The position numbers and the translations under genes were made by a program. Shown one piece after another: positions 16,905 through 24,275 of a stretch of 28,653 nt of DNA. This DNA is from Pseudoselenomonas ruminantium (GTDB lineage: Bacteria > Bacillota > Negativicutes > Selenomonadales > Selenomonadaceae), in the NCBI GenBank assembly GCA_002373045.1, contig DFHU01000039.1:1-28653 (forward strand). The letters are read 5' to 3'. Within the stretch, counting starts at the first letter, position 1. The number at the start of each line of letters is the position of its first letter. The notes beneath the pieces are model-generated. The model saw only the letters and a program-made list of their open reading frames with translations. It was not told where the DNA came from and did not search any database.

Positions 16905-16976
16905 TTATCCACAATCTTATCCACATTTTCCACATTATTTGGGGATAATCTGTGTATTAAGCCAAAGTTATCCACA
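16905..16976. promoter_or_regulatory. DnaA-box cluster
   Basis: Three exact TTATCCACA 9-mers on the plus strand (16905-16913, 16917-16925, 16968-16976), plus TTTTCCACA (16926-16934, one mismatch) directly abutting the second, and an inverted TGGGGATAA (16940-16948, one mismatch). All lie within 72 AT-rich bases after the response regulator and before its terminator. This matches the DnaA-box consensus TTATNCACA. No dnaA, dnaN or other origin gene is nearby, so a DnaA-titration or regulatory site is more likely than oriC. Confidence 0.65.
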
Positions 16977-17011
16977 AAATCCTGCTGATTTTCAACAAGC
17001 AGGATTTTTTT
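16977..17011 (+). terminator. Intrinsic terminator after the response regulator
   Basis: AAATCCTGCT/AGCAGGATTT (10-bp stem, 11-base loop) followed by a run of T residues on the plus strand, 90 bases after the response-regulator stop codon; it ends the two-component operon before the diguanylate cyclase gene. Confidence 0.88.
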
Positions 17012-17071
17012 GTGTTTTCACGAAATAATCCAATAATAATATCGTTGGCATTTACCATAGGAGAACATCTT

Positions 17072-19264
17072 ATGAAAGCAATTATTGCCCTGCTCCTAGC
17101 CCTTTGCCTAATGCTGCCCGTATATGGGCCTATGGCAACAGCAGATGGACAACAAGTAAAATTAGGTTTTATTCAGCCGGACAAAAGTCTGGTCAATGGT
17201 CATGTCCTGCGCCGCTATTACATCACCTATCTGGACGAACTATCCAAGCAGACCGACTGGGATTATCAACTGGTGAATATTGAGGCCAGCAATGCCCTTT
17301 CCCAACTATTTGCCGGCGATATCGATTTGCTGTTGTCCGTGGAATATCCCAGTTCGCTTGGAATGCACAACGGCATTATCTACAGCGCCATGAACTTTGG
17401 CTATGATGTGGAAGGTCTTTACACGCGGGAAAGTGAAACGCGTTTTGACCCGAAGGACTTAAATACACTCAACGGCGCAGTCGTAGGGGTTATTGCGCAC
17501 CGCCCCATTAATGACCGCTTTGAAGAATTCCAGCAAAACAATCGCCTGACGCTTACCGTGCGGGAATTTGTCAATCAGCAGGCAATGCTGACGGCACTTA
17601 ACGCCGGCGATATTGATTTGGTCGTAGATACCGCCACCAACACGACTGCCGAAGAACATTTCCTTATGGCTTACGCCCGTATTCCTGTGCGCGTGGCTGC
17701 CATTGATGCACAGCGCAGACGCCTCATGGAAATGGAGCAGGCACTGGCCCGGCTCAACATGGAAAATCCCCATTTTGAGCCACTACTTTCGCAAAATCTG
17801 GCTGTAAATCTCGACTTTCAACTGGTTCACTATACGCCGCTGGAAAGCCAGTATATCCAAAATTTGCCGCCTCTGCGGATTGCCATCTACGGCGGTTCCT
17901 CCCCCTATATCGAATACGATGAAGACACCCATACCGCCAAAGGAATTTATGCCGACCTCATTGCGGCCTTGGCCGAAAATTCCGGCCTGCAGTTCTCCTA
18001 TGTCCATGTCAGCCAATATCAGGATGCCATCGCCATGTTGGAAAAAGGCGATGCCGACATTATGCTGGACATTTTCACCGGTGCCGAAAAACACCAGCCA
18101 TTTTATTTTACCAATCCGCTTTTGGAAATCCCCTATACCTTCATCGGCAATACCGCACAGACACCATCTGCTTCAGAACCCGTTACCTTGGCCGTTCCCT
18201 GGCCGGAGCCGTCCCTCATGTCTTATCTCAGGCAAAAATTCCCCCATTGGAATTTTGTGGAAACCAAAATCTCTTATAGCGATGCACTCGACCGTGTCCA
18301 GCGCAAAGAGTGCAACCTTGCGCTCTTCCGCGATTCCACGCTGGAAATTGACCGTCCCCTGAGTCCCTATCCAGACCTCAATATCATCCCCGATGCTTCG
18401 ATAAACGTCCCCACCAGCCTGGTTATCTCCCCCACACAGCCACGAATACTGCAAAGCATTCTGAACAAGGCCATTACACAGATAAATCCCGAAAAACGCC
18501 TGCATATCACCCAAAAACACATCATCGACAGCAAACCGGAATTTTCCCTGCAGCATATCATCACGTTCTACCCCCTGCAGTCAGGACTTACGGCTGGCAT
18601 TATCCTGTTCCTGATTGCAGGAATGTTCTTCCTCAGCCATCATCAGCAGAGCATGCGCAGGGCACAAAAGCTCTTGCAGGAAAAAAATCGCAAGCTCCAG
18701 TCCATGCTCAACGAACTGAATACTGCGCAACAAAAGCAGCGGCATTATCAGGAACTGGCGGAAACCGACGCGTTGACCGGCCTGCTGAACAAGGCCGCCA
18801 TTGAACGTGCCGGCAGTGAAATTCTATGTACCCCTGCCGCACCTGACCGCTGTCATGCCCTCTTTATCATAGATCTTGACCATTTCAAAGAAGCTAATGA
18901 TACGTTAGGACACCAGCGCGGGGATGACATTTTGCGCCGCTTCGGAATATGTCTCAGCCACATCGTCCGTGCCGATGATGCCGTTGGCCGTTTTGGCGGC
19001 GATGAATTTATCTTGATACTCGACAACATTCCCCGGCACAATATCGAACGCATCACCACGCGCATCCGCGAAGCCGCCCACAATTTAGAACCGGCAACCG
19101 ACGAGCATCCGCGCCTGTCGGCCAGCATCGGCATCGCCCTGTATCCTGCCCACGGACGGGATTATCAGGAACTATTGCACAACGCCGACCAGGCACTTTA
19201 CCATGTAAAAGAAAAAGGCCGCGACGGTTGGTCGCTGGCCTTTTATGACCAAAAGCCCATTTGA
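17072..19264 (+). CDS. Membrane diguanylate cyclase with tandem periplasmic solute-binding-type sensor domains
   Basis: 730 aa from the ATG at 17072, with AGGAGA eight bases upstream (an earlier in-frame ATG at 17012 overlaps the terminator). Order: signal peptide (1-24), a first periplasmic binding-protein-like domain (about 28-225), a second SBP_bac_3-like domain (about 268-485, starting PPLRIAIYGGSSPYIEYDED and containing KGDADIMLDIF), a transmembrane helix (about 504-522), a short coiled coil (525-565) and a GGDEF domain. The active site RFGGDEF is intact (642-646) and an RADD inhibitory I-site lies five residues before it, so it should make cyclic di-GMP and be product-inhibited. No EAL domain. 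It probably converts a periplasmic amino-acid or small-ligand signal into c-di-GMP; the ligand is unknown. Confidence 0.88.
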   Translation: MKAIIALLLALCLMLPVYGPMATADGQQVKLGFIQPDKSLVNGHVLRRYYITYLDELSKQTDWDYQLVNIEASNALSQLFAGDIDLLLSVEYPSSLGMHNGIIYSAMNFGYDVEGLYTRESETRFDPKDLNTLNGAVVGVIAHRPINDRFEEFQQNNRLTLTVREFVNQQAMLTALNAGDIDLVVDTATNTTAEEHFLMAYARIPVRVAAIDAQRRRLMEMEQALARLNMENPHFEPLLSQNLAVNLDFQLVHYTPLESQYIQNLPPLRIAIYGGSSPYIEYDEDTHTAKGIYADLIAALAENSGLQFSYVHVSQYQDAIAMLEKGDADIMLDIFTGAEKHQPFYFTNPLLEIPYTFIGNTAQTPSASEPVTLAVPWPEPSLMSYLRQKFPHWNFVETKISYSDALDRVQRKECNLALFRDSTLEIDRPLSPYPDLNIIPDASINVPTSLVISPTQPRILQSILNKAITQINPEKRLHITQKHIIDSKPEFSLQHIITFYPLQSGLTAGIILFLIAGMFFLSHHQQSMRRAQKLLQEKNRKLQSMLNELNTAQQKQRHYQELAETDALTGLLNKAAIERAGSEILCTPAAPDRCHALFIIDLDHFKEANDTLGHQRGDDILRRFGICLSHIVRADDAVGRFGGDEFILILDNIPRHNIERITTRIREAAHNLEPATDEHPRLSASIGIALYPAHGRDYQELLHNADQALYHVKEKGRDGWSLAFYDQKPI

Positions 19265-19327
19265 CAACTGCCTTTGCTCACCATATACTAATAAAAGTTA
19301 CAACTTTACACTTTAGGAGGCGCATTT

Positions 19328-19888
19328 ATGAGCAAATTAACGTTGGAAATGGCAAAAAAAATTCTTGCCCAACATACCACAGAAGAACACCTGTTCCACC
19401 ATGCGGCCGCAGTCAGCGCCGCCATGGGTGCTATGGCCGAAGCCTACGGCGAAGATAAAGAGCATTGGGCCGCCATCGGCTGGCTTCACGATGTGGACTA
19501 CGAAAAATATCCGAATGAGCACTGCCATCATGTACGGGAACTCTTAGAAGCGGAAGGCGTGGAGGAAGATGATATCAAGTCCATTATCTCCCATGGCTAT
19601 GGCATTACCACCGACGAAGTTGAACCGCACACGAATTTGGAAAAGAGCTTATTTGCCGTGGACGAGCTCACCGGCATCATCCAGGCCTATGCCCTAATGC
19701 GTCCCGAACGCATGGACGGCATGGCGGTAAAATCCCTCAAGAAAAAATACAAGGACAAAAAATTCGCCGCAAAATGCAACAGAGAAATCATTAATCGCGG
19801 TATCGAAAATCTTGGCATGGATTTAGGCAAGGTCATGGAGTACTGCATCAAAGGCATGCAGGAACACCATGAGGAAATCGGTCTGTAA
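19328..19888 (+). CDS. HD-domain phosphohydrolase-like protein
   Basis: 186-residue cytoplasmic protein with an HD superfamily core: EEHLFHHAAAVSAAM (His24/His25), GWLHDVDYEKYP (His54-Asp55), NEHCHHV and ISHGYG further on. It resembles short HDIG-type hydrolases of Firmicutes that are annotated only by fold; the substrate is unknown. The C-terminal third has a basic segment (KSLKKKYKDKKFAAKC). AGGAGG lies 8 bases before the ATG. It follows the diguanylate cyclase by 63 bases with no clear terminator between, so the two may be co-transcribed, but nothing links it to cyclic di-GMP breakdown. Confidence 0.8.
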   Translation: MSKLTLEMAKKILAQHTTEEHLFHHAAAVSAAMGAMAEAYGEDKEHWAAIGWLHDVDYEKYPNEHCHHVRELLEAEGVEEDDIKSIISHGYGITTDEVEPHTNLEKSLFAVDELTGIIQAYALMRPERMDGMAVKSLKKKYKDKKFAAKCNREIINRGIENLGMDLGKVMEYCIKGMQEHHEEIGL

Positions 19889-19909
19889 TTAAAATACCAA
19901 CAACGTACC

Positions 19910-20102
19910 TTGCCGGCCCGTCGCTTTACGGGTGCAGCGTATGACGGCTGGCGTTAAGAAACTAATATTTGCATACAAAAATCCCTGCCTAAAGGCGTTG
20001 TTTGAGCGTAAGCGAGTTTAGCCTTTAGACAGGGATTTTTGTATGCAAATATTGGTTTTAGCCAGCCGTCTCAGCGGAGCACGTAAAGTGACGGGCCAGC
20101 AA
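19910..20102. repeat. 193-bp long imperfect palindrome, likely bidirectional terminator
   Basis: Two arms of about 87 bases pair almost end to end. Outer helix: TTGCcGGCCCGTCgCTTTACG against its near-complement at 20081-20102. Middle helix: GACGGCTGGC (19943-19952) against 20060-20069. Core helix: 33 bases, 19964-19996 against 20021-20053, one mismatch, with A-run and T-run flanks in both directions. The 24-base loop (19997-20020) holds TGAGCGTAAGCGAG. It sits between convergent genes (HD protein and ptsI), so the core should terminate both. The outer arms are not needed for that and suggest a repeated palindromic element. Confidence 0.8.
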
Positions 20103-20119
20103 AACTATGCAGCTTGAAA

Positions 20120-21832
20120 TTACAATACTTTGCTGAGGTAAGCCTTGATTTCGTCGCCGTCTTCCATCTTCATCACATCAGCGAGGATTTCCTTGGCTTT
20201 CGTGGAGCTGATGTTGCGGATTTTTTCCTTAACACGCGGAATGGACGGAGCGCTCATGGAGAGTTCGCTGATGCCCATAGCCATGAGGATTACCGCAGCG
20301 TTCGGGTCGCTGGCCATTTCACCGCACATGCCGGCCCAGATGCCGTTTTCACGGGCGCTGGTGATGGTGCGCTGAATGAGCTGCAGTACAGCCGGGTTGA
20401 AGTGGTTGTAGAGTTCAGCGATGTTGGCGTTACCGCGGTCACAAGCCAGCGTGTACTGAACAAGGTCGTTGGTGCCGATGGAGAAGAAGTCTACGTACTT
20501 AGCAAGTACCGGCGTCATTACAGCAGCAGCCGGCGTTTCGACCATGATACCAACCTGTACATCTTCAGCGTAAGCCTTGCCTTCATGAGCCAGTTCCAGC
20601 TTAGCTTCTTCGATGAATTCCTTAACCTTCTTGAATTCTGCTACGTTGATGATCATCGGCACCATGATACCAACTTTGCCGTATACACCGGCACGCAGGA
20701 TAGCTTTCAGCTGCGGCAGGAAGAGGTCCTTGCGCTGCAGGCTGATGCGGACTGCACGGTAGCCCAGGAACGGGTTTTCTTCTTCCGGAATGTTGAGGTA
20801 CGGCAGGGGTTTGTCACCGCCGATATCCATGGTACGGATAACGCAGAGGTTGCCCTGACACTTTTCAACAGCTTCTTTGTATGCCTTGAACTGGTCTTCT
20901 TCATTGGGGATATCCTGACGGCCCATGAATACGAACTCAGAACGGAACAGGCCTACGCCCTTGGCACCATACTTGAGGGCGTTATCCACGTCCATATGCG
21001 TGCCGATGTTGGCCATGAGGTCAACCTTCACGCCGTCCGTCGTAACAGCAGGCAGGTCTTTAAGCTGAGCGTAATGTGCAGCCAGTTCCTGCTGCTTCTT
21101 GATTTTTTCGTTGTAACCAGCCAGTTCTTCTTCGCTGGGGTTCACGATAATCTTGCCTTCTTCGCCGTCCATGATAACATGGTCGCCATCGGCAATCTTG
21201 TCGATGCGGTCTTCTTTGTTGAGGCCAACAATGGTCGGAATAGCACGAGCCTTGGCGATGATAACGGCATGAGCCGTCGTGGAGCCGGAGCCCAGGATAA
21301 CGCCGGCAATCTTATCAGTCGGCATACCAGCAATAACGGAAGGCTCGATTTCACGGCCGCAGAGGATAACTTTTTCGTCACCCAGTTCCGGTTCTTTTAC
21401 GCCCAGAATGTATTTGGCTACGCGCTTGCCTACGTCACGGAGGTCAACGGCGCGGGCTGCGAAATATTCGTCTTCCATCATTTCGAACATCTGTGCCTGT
21501 TCTTCAGCAGCTTTGAGGACTGCCTGCGGAGCATTGGCGTCTTCTTCGAGCTTTTCTTCGATTTTCTGTGCCATCATGGGGTCCTGTACCATCATGCGAT
21601 GTGCTTCCATGATTGCAGCCTGCTCTACCATATTCTGTTTCTGCAGGCGGTCGATGTTTTCACGCAGAGTTTCTGCTACGGCGGTCAGCGCGTCCTGAGC
21701 CTTCTTGCTCTCCACTTCTTTGGATTCCGGCTGGTAGTTTACCAGATAGCCGTCCAAATTCTGACCTGCCAGCATGATTTTACCGATAGCAATACCGGAA
21801 ATAACGCCTTTACCTCTGATTGCGTCTGCCAT
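20120..21832 (-). CDS. ptsI: PTS enzyme I (phosphoenolpyruvate-protein phosphotransferase)
   Basis: 570 aa, normal length. First soluble protein of the phosphotransferase system: takes phosphate from phosphoenolpyruvate onto His188 (GSGSTTAHAVIIAKARAIP) and passes it to HPr His15. The N-terminal HPr-binding helical domain covers about 25-145, the phosphohistidine domain 146-225 and the PEP-binding TIM barrel 255-540, with GLFRSEF (294-300), the VETPAAAVM segment (431-439) and active-site Cys503 in GMCGEMASDP. Starts at the ATG 21832 with AGGGGG about 10 bases upstream. It follows ptsH after 107 bases that contain an intrinsic terminator, so ptsI depends on read-through from the sigma-54 promoter or on an unseen promoter. 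Confidence 0.97.
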   Translation of the reverse strand: MADAIRGKGVISGIAIGKIMLAGQNLDGYLVNYQPESKEVESKKAQDALTAVAETLRENIDRLQKQNMVEQAAIMEAHRMMVQDPMMAQKIEEKLEEDANAPQAVLKAAEEQAQMFEMMEDEYFAARAVDLRDVGKRVAKYILGVKEPELGDEKVILCGREIEPSVIAGMPTDKIAGVILGSGSTTAHAVIIAKARAIPTIVGLNKEDRIDKIADGDHVIMDGEEGKIIVNPSEEELAGYNEKIKKQQELAAHYAQLKDLPAVTTDGVKVDLMANIGTHMDVDNALKYGAKGVGLFRSEFVFMGRQDIPNEEDQFKAYKEAVEKCQGNLCVIRTMDIGGDKPLPYLNIPEEENPFLGYRAVRISLQRKDLFLPQLKAILRAGVYGKVGIMVPMIINVAEFKKVKEFIEEAKLELAHEGKAYAEDVQVGIMVETPAAAVMTPVLAKYVDFFSIGTNDLVQYTLACDRGNANIAELYNHFNPAVLQLIQRTITSARENGIWAGMCGEMASDPNAAVILMAMGISELSMSAPSIPRVKEKIRNISSTKAKEILADVMKMEDGDEIKAYLSKVL

Positions 21833-21878
21833 TTTTCTTTTCCCCCTGATATAGTTACCATAATTTATTCGTAAAAAA

Positions 21879-21917
21879 CGCCTTCCTCCAAAGTCTCCAA
21901 TCCTTGGAAAGAAGGCG
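21879..21917 (-). terminator. Attenuating terminator between ptsH and ptsI
   Basis: On the minus strand CGCCTTC and GAAGGCG close a stem, extended by an inner CCAAG/CTTTGG-like pairing, followed at once by TTTTTT. It lies 23 bases after the ptsH stop and upstream of the ptsI ribosome site, so it should end most transcripts after ptsH and give HPr in excess over enzyme I. A smaller TAACCC-TAT-GGGTTA hairpin (21921-21935) precedes it. Confidence 0.82.
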
Positions 21918-21939
21918 CCCTAACCCTATGGGTTAAAAA

Positions 21940-22206
21940 TTATTCTTCGCCGAACTTGGAATCAACGAGATCTTTCAGAGCCTTTACAGCATCTGCTTCG
22001 TCCGGGCCGTCTGCAACGATGGTGATTTCCGTACCTTTAACGAGACCCATGCTCATGATCATGAGAATGGACTTAGCGTCAACGGTCTTGCCCTTAGCCT
22101 GAATCTGAACCTTGGACTTGAACTTCGTAGCCGTCTGTACGAAGATGGATGCCGGGCGGGCATGGATACCAGTTTTGTTTTCGATCGTTACAACTTCCTG
22201 AGTCAT
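21940..22206 (-). CDS. ptsH: Phosphocarrier protein HPr
   Basis: 88 aa. Carries phosphate from enzyme I to PTS EIIA domains through His15 in KTGIHARPAS, and keeps Ser46 in DAKSILMIMSMGL, the site used by Firmicute HPr kinase in carbon catabolite repression. The start is the ATG at 22206 with AGGAGAG about nine bases upstream; an in-frame ATG at 22227 would put that site inside the gene. Preceded by a long (about 310-base) regulatory region with a consensus sigma-54 promoter and three palindromic activator sites, and followed by a terminator before ptsI. Confidence 0.97.
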   Translation of the reverse strand: MTQEVVTIENKTGIHARPASIFVQTATKFKSKVQIQAKGKTVDAKSILMIMSMGLVKGTEITIVADGPDEADAVKALKDLVDSKFGEE

Positions 22207-22314
22207 TTGAAAATCTCTCCTCTTCACTTAACCATATTCTAAGGAACTGTTCATAAACAAATTTATTGCCAGTTCCTAAAGCGAACATGAAAATCTTTAA
22301 CTGCCCTATATTAA

Positions 22315-22330
22315 TGCAAGCAGCGTGCCA
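22315..22330 (-). promoter_or_regulatory. Sigma-54 (-24/-12) promoter of ptsH-ptsI
   Basis: Minus strand TTGGCACGCTGCTTGCA, an essentially perfect fit to TTGGCACR-N4-TTGCW: the -24 GG and -12 GC are 10 bases apart. Transcription should begin near 22304, about 100 bases before the ptsH ATG. Such promoters are inert without an AAA+ activator; one with an HPr-like domain is encoded immediately upstream. Confidence 0.88.
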
Positions 22331-22344
22331 ACTTTTTAAAACAC

Positions 22345-22431
22345 TTGGTAAAATTTCCTAAAATCGTCATATATCCTGTGATTACTAATCGCATAAAATG
22401 AAAAATAATATTTACCCGTGAAAATTTCCTA
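22345..22431. repeat. Secondary direct repeats between activator sites and sigma-54 promoter
   Basis: An exact 11-base direct repeat AAAATTTCCTA occurs at 22350-22360 and 22421-22431 (71 bases apart, about seven helical turns). The first belongs to TTGGTAAAATTTCCTAA (22345-22361), a degenerate version of the upstream palindromes placed 15 bases above the -24 element. They may be weaker activator sites or operators for another regulator. Confidence 0.4.
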
Positions 22432-22448
22432 GGGAACAATTCTTGTTT

Positions 22449-22515
22449 TTGGTAAATATTACCAACTTTATTCGTTTTATTGGTAAATATTACCAGTATA
22501 GGTAAAAATTACCAA
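22449..22515. promoter_or_regulatory. Three palindromic activator (UAS) sites upstream of ptsH
   Basis: Site 1 TTGGTAAATATTACCAA (22449-22465), site 2 TTGGTAAATATTACCAG (22480-22496) and site 3 TAGGTAAAAATTACCAA (22499-22515). Each has TTGGTAA/TTACCAA arms about a 3-base centre. They lie roughly 120-185 bases upstream of the -24 box, the usual distance for sigma-54 enhancer sites bound by Fis-type helix-turn-helix activators, and directly follow the stop codon of the activator gene. Binding by that activator is inference. Confidence 0.78.
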
Positions 22516-22517
22516 AA

Positions 22518-24197
22518 TCAAGACAGGCCATATTTTCTGGCCTTGGCCGCCACAGTTTTATGCGTGATTTTGAGTTCCTTAGCCGCAGCATTAAACGTGC
22601 CACACTGCTTCAAAGCCTTGGCAATGATGCGTTTTTCGTATTCTTCCCAGGGAAGCACCGCACTTTCCGTTTCGAGCTGCTGCACTTCCCGGTCAGCGGC
22701 CTCGCCTTTGATGTACGATGGCAAGGATGCAACAGTGATGTTATCGCTGTCCATCAACGTAATCACCCGCTCAATGACATTTTCGAGTTCCCGCACATTA
22801 CCCAGCCATTTATAGCGCATGAGAATGTCCATGGCTTCCGGCGTAATGCTGCGGACGGTTTTCCCCGTAGCGGCACTGATTTTATCAATAAAGTGCTCCA
22901 CCAGCAGCGGAATATCGTCAATGCGTTCCCGCAGGGGCGGCAGGATAATGGGAATGACATTCAGACGGTAATACAAATCATCACGGAAAGTGCCGTCCTT
23001 GACCATATCCTCCAAATGACGGTTGGTGGCGGCGATAATCCGCACATCCACATGGACGGTTTCTTCGCCGCCTACACGGTCAAATTCCTTCTGCTGCAGC
23101 ACCCGCAGGAGTTTGACCTGCATTTTCTTGTCCATTTCGCCGATTTCATCGAGAAATATCGTGCCGTGATCAGCCAGTTCAAATTTCCCCAGCTTGCGCT
23201 TCACCGCGCCGGTGAAAGCGCCCTTTTCATGGCCGAATAGTTCCGATTCCAACAAGGTGCCAGGAATGGCTCCGCAGTTCACACGGATAAACGGCCCCCG
23301 CCGCCGTTCACTGGCATAGTGAATCCCCTCGGCGATGACCTCCTTGCCGGTACCGCTTTCGCCGCGAATCAGCACCGTTGCCGCAGAATTAGCTGCCTTG
23401 GAAGCCAATGCCAGCACATCAATGACCTTGCCGCTTTTGCCGATATAGTTGGCAAAGGCATTGGCGGTTTTTTTCGTGCGCAAGAGTTCCTGTTCCAGAT
23501 ACTCCGCCCGCGCCGATACCTGTGACAGCCGCGCCATAAGGTTTTGCAATTCCGTAATATCCTTGATAACCGAGACAACACCGGCGATTTCTCCATTAAT
23601 AAAGATTGGATTGACATTGGCCACGACGGTGGTTCCGTCCTTTTTGCGGCTGATACTGCCGATACGCGCCACGCCTGTGCGGAGCACTGCACAGCGGTTG
23701 CCATCCGGCGCGGTCTTAAAGACATTCTGCCCCATGACCATTTCCGGCGTTTTATGGACAATGCGCAAATAGGAGGGATTGACGTAGGTGATTTCCCCGG
23801 TTCTGTCCACCACGCAGATTCCATCCTGCACCGCCTCCAATATCATCTGCAGGCGTTCCTGCATCAGGGCATTTTCATGGAGCAGTTTATCCATTTCATG
23901 GATTTTCCCCGGCTCGCGCATCTCGAAATCGCCTTCCAAAAAGCGCACCATTTCGTAAACTGCCTGCCTACCGGCATCGCCTTCGGCAGAGACAAAGACC
24001 GAATCCCCCTTGCAAATTTTGAGCGCTACCAGTTTCATCAGACTGCGCATCTCAAAGCGCTCACTGCGCTGGCTGCGCAAAAACAGGGGGGTTGCATATT
24101 TCTCGCTGAGTTCCCGCGCCCGCTGGACAATCATCGCCGCAATACGGGCATGTATGCCGCTGTTGTGGTGTACCACGGCCTCCTGTTCATACATCAT
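22518..24197 (-). CDS. Sigma-54-dependent activator with N-terminal HPr-like domain
   Basis: 559 aa. Domains in order: HPr-like domain (1-90) with active-site GIHARIAA (His16) and a Ser46-like serine in EMRSLMKLVALKICKGD (Ser52); a PAS domain (about 112-215, DGICVVDRTGEITYVNPSYL to VISVIKDITE-like end); a helical linker; AAA+ central domain with Walker A GESGTGKE (279-286), the sigma-54 contact loop GAFTGA (326-331), Walker B GTIFLDE (345-351) and the FRDDLYYRLNV segment; a C-terminal Fis-type helix-turn-helix (about 532-559). All parts needed for sigma-54 activation are intact. AAAGGAGA lies five bases before the first of two ATG codons. Located just upstream of, and on the same strand as, a sigma-54 promoter driving ptsH-ptsI. 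Likely phosphorylated by enzyme I or a PTS partner on His16, and so a sensor of PTS flux (inference). Confidence 0.93.
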   Translation of the reverse strand: MMYEQEAVVHHNSGIHARIAAMIVQRARELSEKYATPLFLRSQRSERFEMRSLMKLVALKICKGDSVFVSAEGDAGRQAVYEMVRFLEGDFEMREPGKIHEMDKLLHENALMQERLQMILEAVQDGICVVDRTGEITYVNPSYLRIVHKTPEMVMGQNVFKTAPDGNRCAVLRTGVARIGSISRKKDGTTVVANVNPIFINGEIAGVVSVIKDITELQNLMARLSQVSARAEYLEQELLRTKKTANAFANYIGKSGKVIDVLALASKAANSAATVLIRGESGTGKEVIAEGIHYASERRRGPFIRVNCGAIPGTLLESELFGHEKGAFTGAVKRKLGKFELADHGTIFLDEIGEMDKKMQVKLLRVLQQKEFDRVGGEETVHVDVRIIAATNRHLEDMVKDGTFRDDLYYRLNVIPIILPPLRERIDDIPLLVEHFIDKISAATGKTVRSITPEAMDILMRYKWLGNVRELENVIERVITLMDSDNITVASLPSYIKGEAADREVQQLETESAVLPWEEYEKRIIAKALKQCGTFNAAAKELKITHKTVAAKARKYGLS

Positions 24198-24234
24198 CTG
24201 ACTGGTTCTCCTTTCTGCCTGCCATAAGCAAATA

Positions 24235-24262
24235 AGGGCGGTACAAAACGCTGTACCGCCCT
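24235..24262 (-). terminator. Intrinsic terminator after purA
   Basis: Perfect 11-bp stem AGGGCGGTACA/TGTACCGCCCT with a 6-base loop, 13 bases past the purA stop; minus-strand sequence after it is TATTTGCTT, a moderate U-tract. It separates purB-purA from the sigma-54 activator gene, which starts 37 bases further on. Confidence 0.82.
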
Positions 24263-24275
24263 CCTGTTTTAACCC

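Noticed and set aside
16905..16976. Chromosomal origin oriC
   Set aside because: No dnaA, dnaN, gidA or similar neighbours and no obvious unwinding element; the boxes alone better fit a titration or regulatory site.
20114..21874. Long plus-strand open frame (over 580 codons) opposite ptsI
   Set aside because: It is antisense to a clear enzyme I gene, has no recognisable domain, and arises from the codon bias of the opposite strand.
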